DNA of 64,000 nt from an uncultured Campylobacter sp. (lineage in GTDB: Bacteria; Campylobacterota; Campylobacteria; Campylobacterales; Campylobacteraceae): contig CAKVDW010000001.1 of NCBI GenBank assembly GCA_934728065.1, positions 124,001-188,000 on the forward strand, in the 5' to 3' direction. Below, piece by piece: positions 29,173-38,797 of the stretch. Positions within the stretch are counted from its first letter, which is position 1, and the number at the start of each line of letters is the position of its first letter. The position numbers were made by a program, and so were the translations under genes. The notes beneath the pieces are model-generated. The model saw nothing but the letters and a program-made list of their open reading frames with translations. It did not search any database and was not told the DNA's origin.

Positions 29173-29704
29173 CATTGCCCTCAGTTTTTGATGAATACAC
29201 CTTCAAAGCAAATTTAATGTCAATGTCTCCATCCTCCCTAGACCTTAAATCAATGGGTAGCTCAAGCTTGATGACATTTTTATAAGTTTGCAAGGCATTT
29301 ACAAAATCATAAAATTTCTTTGGATTGTCAAGTATGGCACTAGCGTTAAATTCTTGCTGTAAGTATTTTTGCTCAGCTTTTGGAATTTTAGTTAAATTTG
29401 AATCCACAAAATATTCATTTAAAAAATCCAACAACTCACTTTCATTAAAATCAGTGTTAAATCTTTCAAGTATGTCTTTATTTTCATTTTGCAAGCCATC
29501 AAGTCGGTTTTTGCTGATTTGAAATTTCTCATTAATGCCTATGTTAATGTTGTTTTGATGACCAAGTTGCACCACAGTTTTTTTATAATCCCTAATAACA
29601 GGCATAATCAAAAAAACAATCAAAACAGCACACAAAGCCATAAAGCCTAAAACATAAACAAAGAGTTTTGTAAGGTCAATATTATCTAAACTTCTATCAC
29701 TCAT
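29159..29704 (-). CDS. PilO-like inner-membrane protein
   Basis: A 181-residue bitopic protein: short cytoplasmic start, one helix (LFVYVLGFMALCAVLIVFLIM, about 13-33), a coiled coil and a compact alpha/beta domain (KKFYDFVNALQTYKNVIKL). That layout is the PilO/GspM type. It is the last gene of a three-gene set whose other members look like PilN and PilM. No pilin, secretin or ATPase gene is nearby, so the role is open: a type II secretion/transformation alignment complex or something unrelated. Confidence 0.55.
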   Translation of the reverse strand: MSDRSLDNIDLTKLFVYVLGFMALCAVLIVFLIMPVIRDYKKTVVQLGHQNNINIGINEKFQISKNRLDGLQNENKDILERFNTDFNESELLDFLNEYFVDSNLTKIPKAEQKYLQQEFNASAILDNPKKFYDFVNALQTYKNVIKLELPIDLRSREDGDIDIKFALKVYSSKTEGNVTQK

Positions 29705-30234
29705 TATTTTTCCTCATTATTTAAGACTTTATTGATATTAACAAATTTAAACCAACCATTTTCAAGGGGATAAAAAATTGTTGAACTCTCATCAAAAATG
29801 CTTTTTAAAGGTGTTTGTATCAGCAAAGAAAACATATCTTTGGTTGGGGTAACGCCTTTTAATTCTAAAGCATTTTTATTCATAAACATATATTCTAAAC
29901 GAATTGAGCCTGACTGTATAACAAAGCCAAGTAAATTTCGTATAACCTTTTCTATTTTGACATTTTTGCCCTCATCGCCTACGATTTGCAAGGCTAAATT
30001 TTTTCTTTCAGTAAGCAAAACAAACAACTCATCATTTTCAATGGTTTTTTGTTGCAAATTTATCGCCTCTTGTTTTTTGTTTTCAAGCTGCGCGTTCATC
30101 AGCAAAAGTCTGGTGTTGGTAAAAGAATACACGCTAAAAATGATGCCCACACATACTATAAAAAACATTATCCATATCTTTGTAAATAAGCTTAAAAGCG
30201 GTTTTATTTTGGGTTTTGTAAAACTGTAAGTCAT
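29704..30234 (-). CDS. PilN-like inner-membrane protein
   Basis: A 176-residue bitopic protein. A basic cytoplasmic N-terminus (SFTKPKIKPLL) leads into one helix (IMFFIVCVGIIFSVYSF), then a heptad-rich coiled coil (QLENKKQEAINLQQKTIEND) and a small ferredoxin-like domain (SIRLEYMFMNKNALELKG). This is the PilN/GspL-C arrangement. It shares a one-base junction with the PilO-like gene and overlaps the PilM-like gene by four bases, so the three are translationally coupled. Confidence 0.55.
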   Translation of the reverse strand: MTYSFTKPKIKPLLSLFTKIWIMFFIVCVGIIFSVYSFTNTRLLLMNAQLENKKQEAINLQQKTIENDELFVLLTERKNLALQIVGDEGKNVKIEKVIRNLLGFVIQSGSIRLEYMFMNKNALELKGVTPTKDMFSLLIQTPLKSIFDESSTIFYPLENGWFKFVNINKVLNNEEK

Positions 30235-31223
30235 ATTTCAAGCTCCTTGCACATAAGCTCTCTCATTAGGTTAAAGGTGTTAATCTGTATAACTTTAGGC
30301 TGCAAAAAAATCTCGCCTTCTAAATAATCAAGCACGGCTTGGCTGATTTTATCATTATCAAAAATAACAAGTTCATCAATAAATGCTCCGTTGTATATGG
30401 GATTATTATAAAATTCTTGTATGCTTGAAAATACATAAGAACACATATCCATATCACTTCCAAAATTACTCAAATCAGACGCATCGCTTGTTGCATATTT
30501 TAACTTATCAGCGTTTTCATCTAACAAACTATCAAGCTCCTTTAGCTCATCTGATTCGCCTGCTTGTTCTGCTTCTGCGGCTTCTTGAGGAGCTGGTTGC
30601 TCTTCTTTTGGGGCTTCTTCTGTCTTAGCCTCAGGTTTGGCTTCACCCTCAGTTTCATTTTCATTTTCTGTATTTTTTGGACTAATGTCAGTAAAAGAAC
30701 CAAAAAGAATTTTTTTGCCCTCGCAAACAATAAGCGCAATGTATGAGTTGTGCTTATAAATATAAAGAGTGAGTTTCTTTTCGCCTTTTTTCATTTTAAT
30801 CTTTGTGTTAATGCAGTGATAGAGCAAAGCAAAAGGAGAATAAATCAAATCAAGTTCTCCGTAATTACTAAAAAGTTTTTTATATTCTTTAATGATATTT
30901 TTTGTTGTATAAACTTGAGCGTTAGATAAATTTATACACTGTGCAGTTTTAGCCTCTACGCCAAACTTCCTTAACTCATCTTTATCAGAAACAGGCACTA
31001 AACCTTGTTCTGGTGAGTCTAAAAATACACTAATATAATAAATTTGATAGTTTTGGCTCAAATTATCTATATATCTTAAAAGTCTTTTTTTATCCTCAAA
31101 GCTTTTATCATAAGTTTTTTTCAAAACTCCGCCTCTCATACTGTAAGCATAAAGTGAATACTCATCTTCTTCAAAAAGCACACAAATTAAAAGCTGAAAC
31201 ATATATTCTCTTAAAGAAAACAT
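30231..31223 (-). CDS. PilM-like cytoplasmic partner with acidic linker (uncertain)
   Basis: A 330-residue protein without signal peptide. Residues 1-180 have alternating strands and helices (YYISVFLDSPEQGL, KKLTLYIYKHNSYIALIV) that would suit one half of an actin-like fold. Residues about 183-225 are a low-complexity Glu/Ala/Pro/Lys linker (EEAPKEEQPAPQEAAEAE). The C-terminal part (IDELVIFDNDKI, LDYLEGEIFLQP) could be the second half. Position directly before PilN- and PilO-like genes is the main reason for the PilM label. AAAGGAATAAAA precedes the ATG. Confidence 0.45.
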   Translation of the reverse strand: MFSLREYMFQLLICVLFEEDEYSLYAYSMRGGVLKKTYDKSFEDKKRLLRYIDNLSQNYQIYYISVFLDSPEQGLVPVSDKDELRKFGVEAKTAQCINLSNAQVYTTKNIIKEYKKLFSNYGELDLIYSPFALLYHCINTKIKMKKGEKKLTLYIYKHNSYIALIVCEGKKILFGSFTDISPKNTENENETEGEAKPEAKTEEAPKEEQPAPQEAAEAEQAGESDELKELDSLLDENADKLKYATSDASDLSNFGSDMDMCSYVFSSIQEFYNNPIYNGAFIDELVIFDNDKISQAVLDYLEGEIFLQPKVIQINTFNLMRELMCKELEI

Positions 31224-31225
31224 TT

Positions 31226-31879
31226 TTATTCCTTTATAAAGCTATCCATTTTTGAAATGATAGCAAAATTTTCTTGTATTTTTGCCTTTGCTTCATTTTT
31301 ATCTAAATTTTCTATAAACAACGGCTCGCTGATGCGGTATTTTATGGTGCTAAAAGGCTTTGGCAATATCATTTTATCCCAGCTTTTAAATTCCCAAAAA
31401 TTACTCGCTTCATAATTTAAAAGTAAAATCGGCACTTTTTTCTTTTTCGCAATAGCAACAGACCCATCAGAAATAGAGCGATAAGGTCCGCGTGGTCCAT
31501 CAGGCGTTATAGCCACATCATCGCCCTCATCAAGCACGCGAAAAGCTGAGCGAATGACTTCAGTCGCACCTTTAAAAGTGCTACCCCTTACGGTGTCAAT
31601 GCCAAAATTTTCGATATTTTGAGTGATAAGCTCTCCATCTTCGTGTTGTGAAATCATCACAAAAGCCCGTTTTTTGCCCTGCCAAAATTTCCTAAAAATA
31701 AAGGGCATAAGAGCAAGTCGTCCGTGAAAAAACAAAAGCACACAAGGCTTGTCAAGCACAGCCTGCCCCTCATAAATTTTACGACAAGTCAAAAAAAGTG
31801 TCCATTGAACAAGCCATAAAATCCTTGCAGCACTTTTAATGACGAAAGGTTTTTTTGAAAATTTCTTAAATTTTGTCAT
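31226..31879 (-). CDS. DUF374-family lysophospholipid/lauroyl acyltransferase-like protein
   Basis: A 217-residue member of the DUF374 acyltransferases, distant relatives of LpxL. The HxxxxD-like site reads ISQHEDGELI, and the strand that follows contains the family hallmark VRGSTFKGATEVIR and DVAITPDGPRGPYRS. One hydrophobic N-terminal segment suggests membrane association. Substrate unknown; lipid A or phospholipid acylation is plausible. The ATG at 31879 was preferred to the TTG just before it. It sits in the miaB-PilMNO-like run of minus-strand genes with short gaps. Confidence 0.82.
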   Translation of the reverse strand: MTKFKKFSKKPFVIKSAARILWLVQWTLFLTCRKIYEGQAVLDKPCVLLFFHGRLALMPFIFRKFWQGKKRAFVMISQHEDGELITQNIENFGIDTVRGSTFKGATEVIRSAFRVLDEGDDVAITPDGPRGPYRSISDGSVAIAKKKKVPILLLNYEASNFWEFKSWDKMILPKPFSTIKYRISEPLFIENLDKNEAKAKIQENFAIISKMDSFIKE

Positions 31880-31894
31880 CAAATAGCCCTAAAT

Positions 31895-33190
31895 TTATAC
31901 AGTTTCGCCGTAAAGCACCATTCTACGCGGATTTATGATTTTAACTTTTTTCATTTGTCCTAAAAGTTCAGCCCCGCCTTGTGTTTGGACTAAAAAGTTA
32001 TTATCGCTTCTGCCCGCTACGCCGTTTTCGCGCTCTTCTTCAAACAGCACCTCAAATTCTTTAAGCCTTTGGCGCGCCACAATCTCGTCTAAAATCTCAT
32101 TTTGTCGCCCTTGTAGCTTACTCAAACGCCTTGTGGCAAGCTCTGGCTCGATTTGCCCGCTCATTAAAGCCGCCTTTGTAAGCGGACGCGGCGAGTATTT
32201 AAAAGAAAAAATTTGCTCAAAACGCACCTCATTCATCACTTCAAGTGTGTCCTCAAAGTCCTTTTCGCTCTCATTTGGAAAGGCTACGATTATATCTGTG
32301 GAAATGCTGGCGTTTTCGCACATTTTTCGCACCTTTAAGGCTTTTTCTAAATACCACTCACGCGTATAACCGCGTTTCATCGCCTTTAATACGGCATTTG
32401 AGCCACTTTGCAAGGGCAAGTGCAAGGCTTTGCAAATTTTTTCATTGTGCGTAAAAACTTCTAAAAATTTATCATCAATATGCAAAGGGTGCGGGCTTGT
32501 AAAGCGAATTCGCTTTAAATTTGGAATTTCACTAAGCCTTGTAAGCAAGTCAGCAAAGTCCATTTTTTCGTGTGCTTTTGAAAAATGTTTGCCATAATTA
32601 TTGACATTTTGCCCCAGCAAAAAAAGCTCTTTCGCGCCCTTATCCACAGCCTTTTGCGCCTCATCAAAAATCAACGAAAAAGGTATGGAGATTTCCTCCC
32701 CACGCGTGTGTGGCACTATGCAGTAAGTGCAGTGTTTGTCGCAGCCTATCATTATGTTGATAAAGCTTTTATAAGGGCTTGAACGAAATTCAGCAAAGGC
32801 AAACTCGCTCTCATCGTAGTTTATGTCCGTGCCAAGAAATTTTGGCGTTCTAACAGCGCGTGTGATTTGAGAAACATTGCGCGCACCCAACACAAAATCA
32901 ACATTTGGAGCTTTTTTAAAAATCTCAGCCCCCAAATGCGAAGCCGTGCAACCACACACGCCGATTTTCGCCCCCTTTTTTTTGAGCTTTTCAAAGCCAC
33001 CGATTTCAGAAAAGAGCTTATGCACGGGTCTTTCACGCACGGAGCAGGTGTTGATGAGTATTAAGTCCGCAGTTTCAGGCTCGTTTGTTAGGGCATAATC
33101 TTCTTTTTGACTTAACTCAGCGATGATATGCTCGCTATCTCGCACATTCATCGCACAGCCAAGTGTCTGTATATAGAGCTTTTTACTCAA
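31895..33190 (-). CDS. miaB: tRNA-2-methylthio-N6-dimethylallyladenosine synthase
   Basis: Radical SAM enzyme that adds the methylthio group to A37 of tRNAs reading UNN. The 431 residues contain the N-terminal cluster Cys in [19 protein letters not shown] and GVCGCTASH, the radical SAM motif [16 protein letters not shown], and a C-terminal TRAM domain ([11 protein letters not shown] onward). The start is a TTG whose TTGA overlaps the stop of the preceding HP0268-family gene. Complete. Confidence 0.95.
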   Translation of the reverse strand: MSKKLYIQTLGCAMNVRDSEHIIAELSQKEDYALTNEPETADLILINTCSVRERPVHKLFSEIGGFEKLKKKGAKIGVCGCTASHLGAEIFKKAPNVDFVLGARNVSQITRAVRTPKFLGTDINYDESEFAFAEFRSSPYKSFINIMIGCDKHCTYCIVPHTRGEEISIPFSLIFDEAQKAVDKGAKELFLLGQNVNNYGKHFSKAHEKMDFADLLTRLSEIPNLKRIRFTSPHPLHIDDKFLEVFTHNEKICKALHLPLQSGSNAVLKAMKRGYTREWYLEKALKVRKMCENASISTDIIVAFPNESEKDFEDTLEVMNEVRFEQIFSFKYSPRPLTKAALMSGQIEPELATRRLSKLQGRQNEILDEIVARQRLKEFEVLFEEERENGVAGRSDNNFLVQTQGGAELLGQMKKVKIINPRRMVLYGETV

Positions 33191-33429
33191 AGAATATGCA
33201 CCTCATACATATAATCACTCTCATCAAGCCCATATTTAACTTGACGGTGATACACGCTAAATCCCTTTTTTTCAAAATGCTGGGCTAGGGCGATGAGTTG
33301 TTTGTGAGAGTTTTCCTTATCTAAATAAAAGAAATTTTGACCCTCTTGTTCTATAATTTCTTCAATTTTGTTCAAAGTTATGCTTTTTGGCTTTTCTTTT
33401 GTTGAAGCTCTGGCTATTTTTAAATCCAT
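33187..33429 (-). CDS. HP0268-family small protein (possible nicking nuclease)
   Basis: An 80-residue protein starting MDLKIARAS after AAGGATAAGA. The pattern [36 protein letters not shown] and [12 protein letters not shown] followed by YMYEVHIL corresponds to the alpha/beta HP0268 family, and the order HP0268-miaB also occurs in Helicobacter pylori (from memory). HP0268 was reported as a nicking endonuclease with Smr-like fold. Whether this member has activity cannot be told. Coupled to miaB. Confidence 0.7.
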   Translation of the reverse strand: MDLKIARASTKEKPKSITLNKIEEIIEQEGQNFFYLDKENSHKQLIALAQHFEKKGFSVYHRQVKYGLDESDYMYEVHIL

Positions 33430-33569
33430 TTCTTATCCTTAATTTTATATTTTGAATTTATAATTTTATCAAATTTTACTTTTAATTAAGCTTATTTAAA
33501 AGTAAAATTTGCTACAATTTTTTTCTTCTTTAGTTAAGAAAATCTCAAAACAAGGTATCAAGGGTCTTT

Positions 33570-34649
33570 ATGGAAAAAATCATAGATATTATAGAATCCA
33601 TTGCTAATGAAAAAAATTTAGAACTTGAATCCGTCAAAGAAAAGGTGATTAAAGCCCTCATTGACACCGCTAAAAAGATATATGGCGAGCAGTATGAATT
33701 TTTTGTTGAGCCAAAAAATTTACAACTCTTTCAAAAAATCAACATAGTGGCTGATGATGATGACAGATTGGGCGAAAATAACGAACACTTCATCGCCTTA
33801 AGCAAGGCAAGAAAGGAAGCTCCAGATGTTGAGGTGGGCGATGAATTAACCTATGAAGTGAGACTTGAAAATTTAGGGCGAACAGCGGTTAATACCTTGC
33901 ACAAAGAACTTGAATACAATATCCAAAAGCTACTTGAAGAAACCATTTTTGAAAAATACCAAAAAATGACAGGGCAAATGGTCTTTGGAACTGTTGTGCG
34001 TGTGGATAGCGAGGACAATACCTTTGTGGAGATTGATGAAATTCGTGCCTTTTTGCCTCGCAAAAATCGCATAAAGGGCGAGAAATTTAAGATAGGCGAT
34101 GTGCTTAAAGCCGTCATTCGCCGCGTATATACTGATAAAAACGGCATTAGAATGGAGCTTTCGCGCACGAGTCCCAAATTTTTGGAAGCCTTGCTTGAAG
34201 CAGAAGTTCCAGAGATTAAGGATAAGCTTGTTGAAGTTAAGATGAGTGCTAGAATTCCCGGAGAACGCGCTAAAATAGTGCTTAAGTCAAATAGCGTTAA
34301 TGTCGATGCCGTTGGAGCAACTGTTGGGCAAAAAGGCGTGCGTATAAATGCTGTAAGCAAAGAACTTCATAATGAAAACATAGACTGTATAGAATACAGC
34401 GAAGAAATAGCTTTATTGCTCACTAGAGCCTTATCTCCAGCCATTATCAGCTCTATTAAAATAGAAGAGCAAAAGGCTGTCATTTCTCTTGCTAGCGAAC
34501 AAAAGAGCAAAGCCATAGGCAAAAATGGTATCAACATTCGCCTTGCTTCTATGCTTACAGGCTATGAAATCGAGCTTAAAGAGCTTGGCGAAAAGAGTAT
34601 GAGTAGTGAAGAAGCCTTAAAAAATTTAGAAAATCTTTTCAAGGCTTGA
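33570..34649 (+). CDS. nusA: Transcription termination/antitermination factor NusA
   Basis: Binds RNA polymerase and RNA to control pausing, termination and antitermination. The 359 residues hold the N-terminal polymerase-binding domain, an S1 domain (GQMVFGTVVRVDSEDNTFVE), and two KH domains (VGATVGQKGVRINAVSKEL and SKAIGKNGINIRLAS). There are no C-terminal acidic repeats, typical of this class. TACAAT around 33511 and AAGGGTCTTT before the ATG. It converges on lpxD with three bases between stops. Confidence 0.96.
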   Translation: MEKIIDIIESIANEKNLELESVKEKVIKALIDTAKKIYGEQYEFFVEPKNLQLFQKINIVADDDDRLGENNEHFIALSKARKEAPDVEVGDELTYEVRLENLGRTAVNTLHKELEYNIQKLLEETIFEKYQKMTGQMVFGTVVRVDSEDNTFVEIDEIRAFLPRKNRIKGEKFKIGDVLKAVIRRVYTDKNGIRMELSRTSPKFLEALLEAEVPEIKDKLVEVKMSARIPGERAKIVLKSNSVNVDAVGATVGQKGVRINAVSKELHNENIDCIEYSEEIALLLTRALSPAIISSIKIEEQKAVISLASEQKSKAIGKNGINIRLASMLTGYEIELKELGEKSMSSEEALKNLENLFKA

Positions 34650-34652
34650 TAT

Positions 34653-35618
34653 TTACTTTGTTTCGCCTTTATTTTTTACCATTAAGGCGAATTTGGCTTG
34701 AAGTTTTAGCCAATCCCTTTGCCTCATCGCTGGCGCACCACCATAAATTTGTCCGCCTTGCATATCCTTAACCACAGCACCTCTTGCAGCAACAGTGGCA
34801 AAGTCGCCGATTTTAAGGTGTCCAGCACTCGCGCTTTGTCCGCCCATAACGACATTTTTACCAAGTTCAGTTGAGCCTGAAAGTCCTGTTTGCGAGACGA
34901 TGAGACAGTTTTGTCCGATTTTACAGTTATGCCCTACCTGCACGAGATTATCCACCTTTGTGCCAGCCTTGATGATAGTGCTGTCAAACACAGCGCGGTC
35001 TATTGTCGTGCAAGCACCTATTTCTACATTATCCTCTAAAATTACATTGCCATTGTGGTAGATTTTATAGTGTTCTCCAACATCATTATGCGCATACCCA
35101 AAGCCATCAGAGCCGATGACACAGTTTGCGAGTAGGTGGCATTTTTTGCCGATTTTTGTATCATTATAAATCACAGCATTTGGGTGAATGAGCGTGAAAT
35201 CGCCGATGCAAACATTATCGCCTATGTAAGCACCAGCCATTATGATGACATTTTCGCCGATTTCAACCCCACTACCTATATAAACATTTGGCATTATGGT
35301 GGCACTTTTGGCGATTTTATTATCTTTTTTTTCTTTAGCGATGATATTTTTAGCAAAAAGCTTGCTGATATAAGCAAAACTTAAGTGAGGATTAGGACTT
35401 ATAAGCACTTTGGTATCTTTTGGGACTAAATTTTCATACTCTTTTGTGATTAATATAGCCGCAGCTCCCGTATTTGCAATGTCTTTAGCGTTTTTACTGC
35501 CATCACAGTAAGTAAGCTCTGTAAAACTAGCATTCAATAAAGAATTCAAAGCAGTGATTTCCAAATCCTCACCCTCATATTCAAGGCTTAAAAATTCAGC
35601 AATGTCTTTTAATCTCAT
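34653..35618 (-). CDS. lpxD: UDP-3-O-acylglucosamine N-acyltransferase
   Basis: Adds the amide-linked acyl chain in lipid A synthesis. From the ATG at 35618 (eight bases after GGAG) the product is 321 residues, the family size; the frame continues six codons upstream without support. An N-terminal uridine-binding domain (MRLKDIAEFLSLEYEG) is followed by left-handed beta-helix hexapeptide repeats from about residue 100, the catalytic His region SDGFGYAHND and the closing helix RQRDWLKLQAKF. Campylobacter adds acyl chains to a diaminosugar (GlcN3N)-containing lipid A; the sequence does not show which sugar this one prefers. Confidence 0.95.
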   Translation of the reverse strand: MRLKDIAEFLSLEYEGEDLEITALNSLLNASFTELTYCDGSKNAKDIANTGAAAILITKEYENLVPKDTKVLISPNPHLSFAYISKLFAKNIIAKEKKDNKIAKSATIMPNVYIGSGVEIGENVIIMAGAYIGDNVCIGDFTLIHPNAVIYNDTKIGKKCHLLANCVIGSDGFGYAHNDVGEHYKIYHNGNVILEDNVEIGACTTIDRAVFDSTIIKAGTKVDNLVQVGHNCKIGQNCLIVSQTGLSGSTELGKNVVMGGQSASAGHLKIGDFATVAARGAVVKDMQGGQIYGGAPAMRQRDWLKLQAKFALMVKNKGETK

Positions 35619-35687
35619 CGTTTTTACTCCATTCAAAATATGTAGAAAATTATAAAATATTTAAGTTAGAATTTCTTTAATAAAAAG

Positions 35688-37070
35688 CTATTCTTCAAAT
35701 TTTGTTGCCTCAAAGCCAGCTTTTGGCGCCTCCACAAAGGACGAGTTTTTTTTCAAAAAGAGCAAATCCACAGCCCCTGTGGGACCGTTGCGGTTTTTGC
35801 CGATGATAAGTTCGGCTTTTTCTTGGTTTGGGTCTGGGAAAAAGTTTCGCTTATATTCTTTGTTTTCAGCCTTTGCCTTGTTTTCTTTTTCTTTTTCTTC
35901 TTGTTCGCGGTAAATTTCATCACGGTATACAAAAAGTATGGTGTCCGCATCTTGTTCTATCGCACCACTTTCGCGCAAGTCGCTCAGCATAGGACGCTTG
36001 TTTGCCCGTGCTTCAAGGCTGCGGTTGAGCTGCGAAAGCGCGATGATAGGCATATCAAGCTCCCTTGCAAGTAGCTTCAATCCCCGTGAAATCTCACTTA
36101 CTTGCAAGTGTCTGTCGCTAAAATTGCTACTACTCATCATCAGCCCGATATAATCCACAACGCAAAGCGATATATCATTATCCAGCTCTTTTTGACGGCG
36201 CAAAATCAGCCTTATGTCGGTGATACTCGCATAGCCACTATCGTAAATGTAGAGTTTCTTGCTCTCATAGTCCTTGCAAGCGTCTGCAACCCTGTTCCAT
36301 TCATCATCATTTAAGTCAGCTATCAGCAACCTTTGCAATGGAATGGAGGTTTTAGCGGACAAAAGCCTTTGCATTATCTGTGTGGCGGGCATTTCAAGTG
36401 AGAAAAACACCACGCCCTTGCCCTCGCGCAGGGTTTTTTCGATGAAATGAAGTCCCATTGAGGTTTTGCCCATACCAGGGCGCGCGGCGATAATAATTAA
36501 ATCCCCATTTTTAAAGCCTTTGATTTTTTCGTTTAAATCATCAAAGCCCGTGTCAAGCCCTACTATGCCTTTGCTTGCGCTCTTTTTTTGCTTTTCAAAT
36601 TCCTCCAAAAGCTCGCCGATAACCTCTTGCGTGTCCTTAATATCGCTTTTGTTGGTGCGGTTTGTGATATTGAAAATTTCTTTGTTTAGTTCGTTTGATA
36701 TGTCGCCGATGGGCTTGTCAGCGTTGATACGAGCGGGCATAGTGTGCGCAAAGTCGAGTAGCTTTCGTTTTATCGCCTTTTCGCGCAGTTCAGTAGCGTA
36801 TTTTGGCACATCAACTATCGCCGTAGTCGCCATAACCTCGCCCAAAACGCCCTCATCAACCTTTTTGTGCTTTTTGATGAAACTTATACCCACAGGCTCA
36901 CCAGCCTTAGCGCACGCTTCAATCGCGCTAAATATGTCTTGATGAGCCTTTAACACAAAGTCCTTTGGCTCTATGTCCCCAGCCACAGAGCCATAAGCGT
37001 CCTCGCTGTAAATGCACGAGCTTAAAATAGCTCGTTCTAAATCCAAATCAAAATGCTCATTTGCATTCAT
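35688..37070 (-). CDS. dnaB: Replicative DNA helicase
   Basis: Hexameric 5'-3' helicase at the replication fork. Three ATGs are in tandem; the third (37070) has the best spacing to AAGGA and gives 460 residues. The N-domain starts FDLDLERAILSSCIY; the RecA-like motor carries the Walker A AARPGMGKTSMG, FFSLEMPATQIMQR, Walker B SLCVVDYIGLM and the arginine-finger region SQLNRSLEARANKRP with LRESGAIEQDADTI. A Lys/Glu-rich insertion (EEKEKENKAKAENKEYK) precedes the end. Confidence 0.96.
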   Translation of the reverse strand: MNANEHFDLDLERAILSSCIYSEDAYGSVAGDIEPKDFVLKAHQDIFSAIEACAKAGEPVGISFIKKHKKVDEGVLGEVMATTAIVDVPKYATELREKAIKRKLLDFAHTMPARINADKPIGDISNELNKEIFNITNRTNKSDIKDTQEVIGELLEEFEKQKKSASKGIVGLDTGFDDLNEKIKGFKNGDLIIIAARPGMGKTSMGLHFIEKTLREGKGVVFFSLEMPATQIMQRLLSAKTSIPLQRLLIADLNDDEWNRVADACKDYESKKLYIYDSGYASITDIRLILRRQKELDNDISLCVVDYIGLMMSSSNFSDRHLQVSEISRGLKLLARELDMPIIALSQLNRSLEARANKRPMLSDLRESGAIEQDADTILFVYRDEIYREQEEKEKENKAKAENKEYKRNFFPDPNQEKAELIIGKNRNGPTGAVDLLFLKKNSSFVEAPKAGFEATKFEE

Positions 37071-37091
37071 CATCATTCCTTAAAAATTTAT

Positions 37092-38159
37092 TTAAGCCTC
37101 TTTGCTCTTTGCCTCGTCCTCAACCTCTTGCAAAAAGCGTTCGACAAGCTCGCTTTCTTTGAGCTTTGCTACCACTTCGCCGTGGCGAATCACCAGCCCT
37201 TGATTTTTGCCAAAGGCTATGGCGACATCAGCGCCCTTTGCCTCGCCAAGCGCATTTACCACACAGCCCATTACGCTTATGTTTAAGGGCGCTTTTATGT
37301 GCGCTACCTTTTCCTCTACTATTTTTATCGCCTTTACCAAATCGCTTTGAATTCGCCCGCAAGTAGGGCAAGAGATGATATTTACACCGCTTTTTTGCAC
37401 GCCACTATCTTGCAAAATCGCCTTTGCCACGCGAATTTCCTCTTCAAGCTCGCCCGTCATCGACACTCGCACCGTGTCGCCTATGCCCTTTAAAAGCAAA
37501 TTTCCAAGCGCGATAGAGCTTTTTATGGTGCTGTGAAAGCGCGTGCCAGCTTCTGTAACGCCTAAATGAAAGGGATACTCGCAAAGCGGGCGCAGTCTTT
37601 CGTATGCTTCTATGGTATCTTGGGCATTTGAGCATTTCATCGAAATTTTAATGTCCGTAAAATCAAAGTCTTCAAGCAGTTTTATATTATAAAGCGCACT
37701 TTGTAGCATAGCCTCCACGCCATAGCCGTATTGTTGCGCAAATTCCTTTTCGATAGAGCCGTGATTTACGCCTATGCGAATGGGGATTTTGCGCGCCTTG
37801 CACGCTTGCACCACTTCTTTGATATTTTCTTTGCTGCCGATATTTCCGGGGTTTATACGAACAGCATCTATAAATTCAGCACAATACACGGCTAATTTAT
37901 GATTAAAATGTATATCCACGACCAAAGGCAAGGGACTTTGCGCCTTGATTTCCTTTAAAGCCCTTGCATCAGCCATATCAAGACAAGCAAGCCGCACTAT
38001 ATCAGCACCCGCAAAGTATAAGCGGTTGATTTGCTCCAAGCAGCCTTTTATGTCGCGGGTTTTTGCAAAAAGCATTGATTGCACCGATATAGGCGCACCG
38101 CCGCCCACAAGCACTTTGCCGACTTTGATTTGCTTTGTTTTTACTCTTTTGACATTCAT
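37092..38159 (-). CDS. ispG: 4-hydroxy-3-methylbut-2-enyl-diphosphate synthase
   Basis: Penultimate step of the non-mevalonate isoprenoid pathway. The 355 residues comprise a TIM barrel ([49 protein letters not shown]) and the C-terminal iron-sulfur part with Cys in SCPTCGR and [14 protein letters not shown]. Isoprenoids made here feed the polyprenyl synthase at 48954 and menaquinone. It runs away from rnpB with about 100 bp between them. Confidence 0.96.
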   Translation of the reverse strand: MNVKRVKTKQIKVGKVLVGGGAPISVQSMLFAKTRDIKGCLEQINRLYFAGADIVRLACLDMADARALKEIKAQSPLPLVVDIHFNHKLAVYCAEFIDAVRINPGNIGSKENIKEVVQACKARKIPIRIGVNHGSIEKEFAQQYGYGVEAMLQSALYNIKLLEDFDFTDIKISMKCSNAQDTIEAYERLRPLCEYPFHLGVTEAGTRFHSTIKSSIALGNLLLKGIGDTVRVSMTGELEEEIRVAKAILQDSGVQKSGVNIISCPTCGRIQSDLVKAIKIVEEKVAHIKAPLNISVMGCVVNALGEAKGADVAIAFGKNQGLVIRHGEVVAKLKESELVERFLQEVEDEAKSKEA

Positions 38160-38253
38160 CTTTTTTCTTTGAAATTTTTATCTAATTTTAGCGAAACTTT
38201 TTTAAATTTTAGATTAGAAAAGATTTGAGGATTTTAAATTTACCTTTTTTAAC

Positions 38254-38259
38254 TACAAT
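38254..38259 (+). promoter_or_regulatory. -10 box of rnpB
   Basis: TACAAT about six bases before the predicted 5' end of the RNase P RNA, after a T-rich stretch. Confidence 0.55.
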
Positions 38260-38262
38260 GTC

Positions 38263-38585
38263 AAAAGCATAGCAAATGCTCGCTTCTTAAACGAAGAGGA
38301 AAGTCCGAGCTGCAAAAGACAAGGATTTCATCTAACAGATGACTAGGGCGACCTAAGGGAAAGTGCAACAGAAAGCAAACTACCGTCAAATTTGGCGGAA
38401 AAGGTGAAACGGTGGGGTAAAAGCCCACCAGCGATTTTGGCAACAAATTCGGCTCTGCAAACCCAATCCGCAGCAAGAAGGGGTGGTTAGTGTCTTTATT
38501 TAAACCCTTCGCTTGATTTTGTTTGCGAAAACAAAGCTAGATAAATGAGCATTCACGACAGAACTCGGCTTATCGCTATGCTTTT
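38263..38585 (+). ncRNA. rnpB: RNase P catalytic RNA (M1)
   Basis: Ribozyme that matures the 5' end of tRNAs. The ends pair as helix P1: AAAAGCATAGC at 38263-38273 with GCTATGCTTTT at 38575-38585. The universally conserved blocks are present in order: GAGGAAAGTCCGAGCTGC (CR I), ACAGAAA, GTGAAACGGTGGGGTAAAAG and CCCACCAGCG (CR II/III region), and ACGACAGAACTCGGCTTATC near the end. Type A, about 320 nt. The 3' strand of P1 overlaps the last codons of the convergent fliT-like gene. Confidence 0.96.
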
Positions 38586-38797
38586 AAAAATTCTTGGGCG
38601 AGTTTAAGTTTTTTGATATTTTCAGCGAGTTGATTTTTTTTTGTTTCCATAAGGCTTAAAGCCTCATTTGTTAGAATTTCAGCCTGTTTAAGCTCTTCTA
38701 TTGTGCCATTTGGGATTTTTTTTTCAAAAAGTTGGGCTAATGCTGTTTCATTTTCTTCAGCCAAAGCGACCTTGAGGTTATTGAGCCAAGTTTTCAT
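38576..38797 (-). CDS. Small FliT-like flagellar gene
   Basis: A 73-residue helical protein beginning MKTWLNNLKVALAEEN, ending AQEFLKA. It overlaps the end of fliS by 20 bases. The frame extends to an ATG at 38827, inside fliS, with no better ribosome site; I take 38797 because it follows a GGG at fair spacing. Small helical proteins after fliS are usually FliT-like chaperones for the cap protein FliD, but similarity to FliT is weak. Its stop lies within the rnpB 3' end. Confidence 0.65.
   Translation of the reverse strand: MKTWLNNLKVALAEENETALAQLFEKKIPNGTIEELKQAEILTNEALSLMETKKNQLAENIKKLKLAQEFLKA

Noticed and set aside
33851..34360. 169-codon minus-strand frame
   Set aside because: Antisense to the S1/KH part of nusA.
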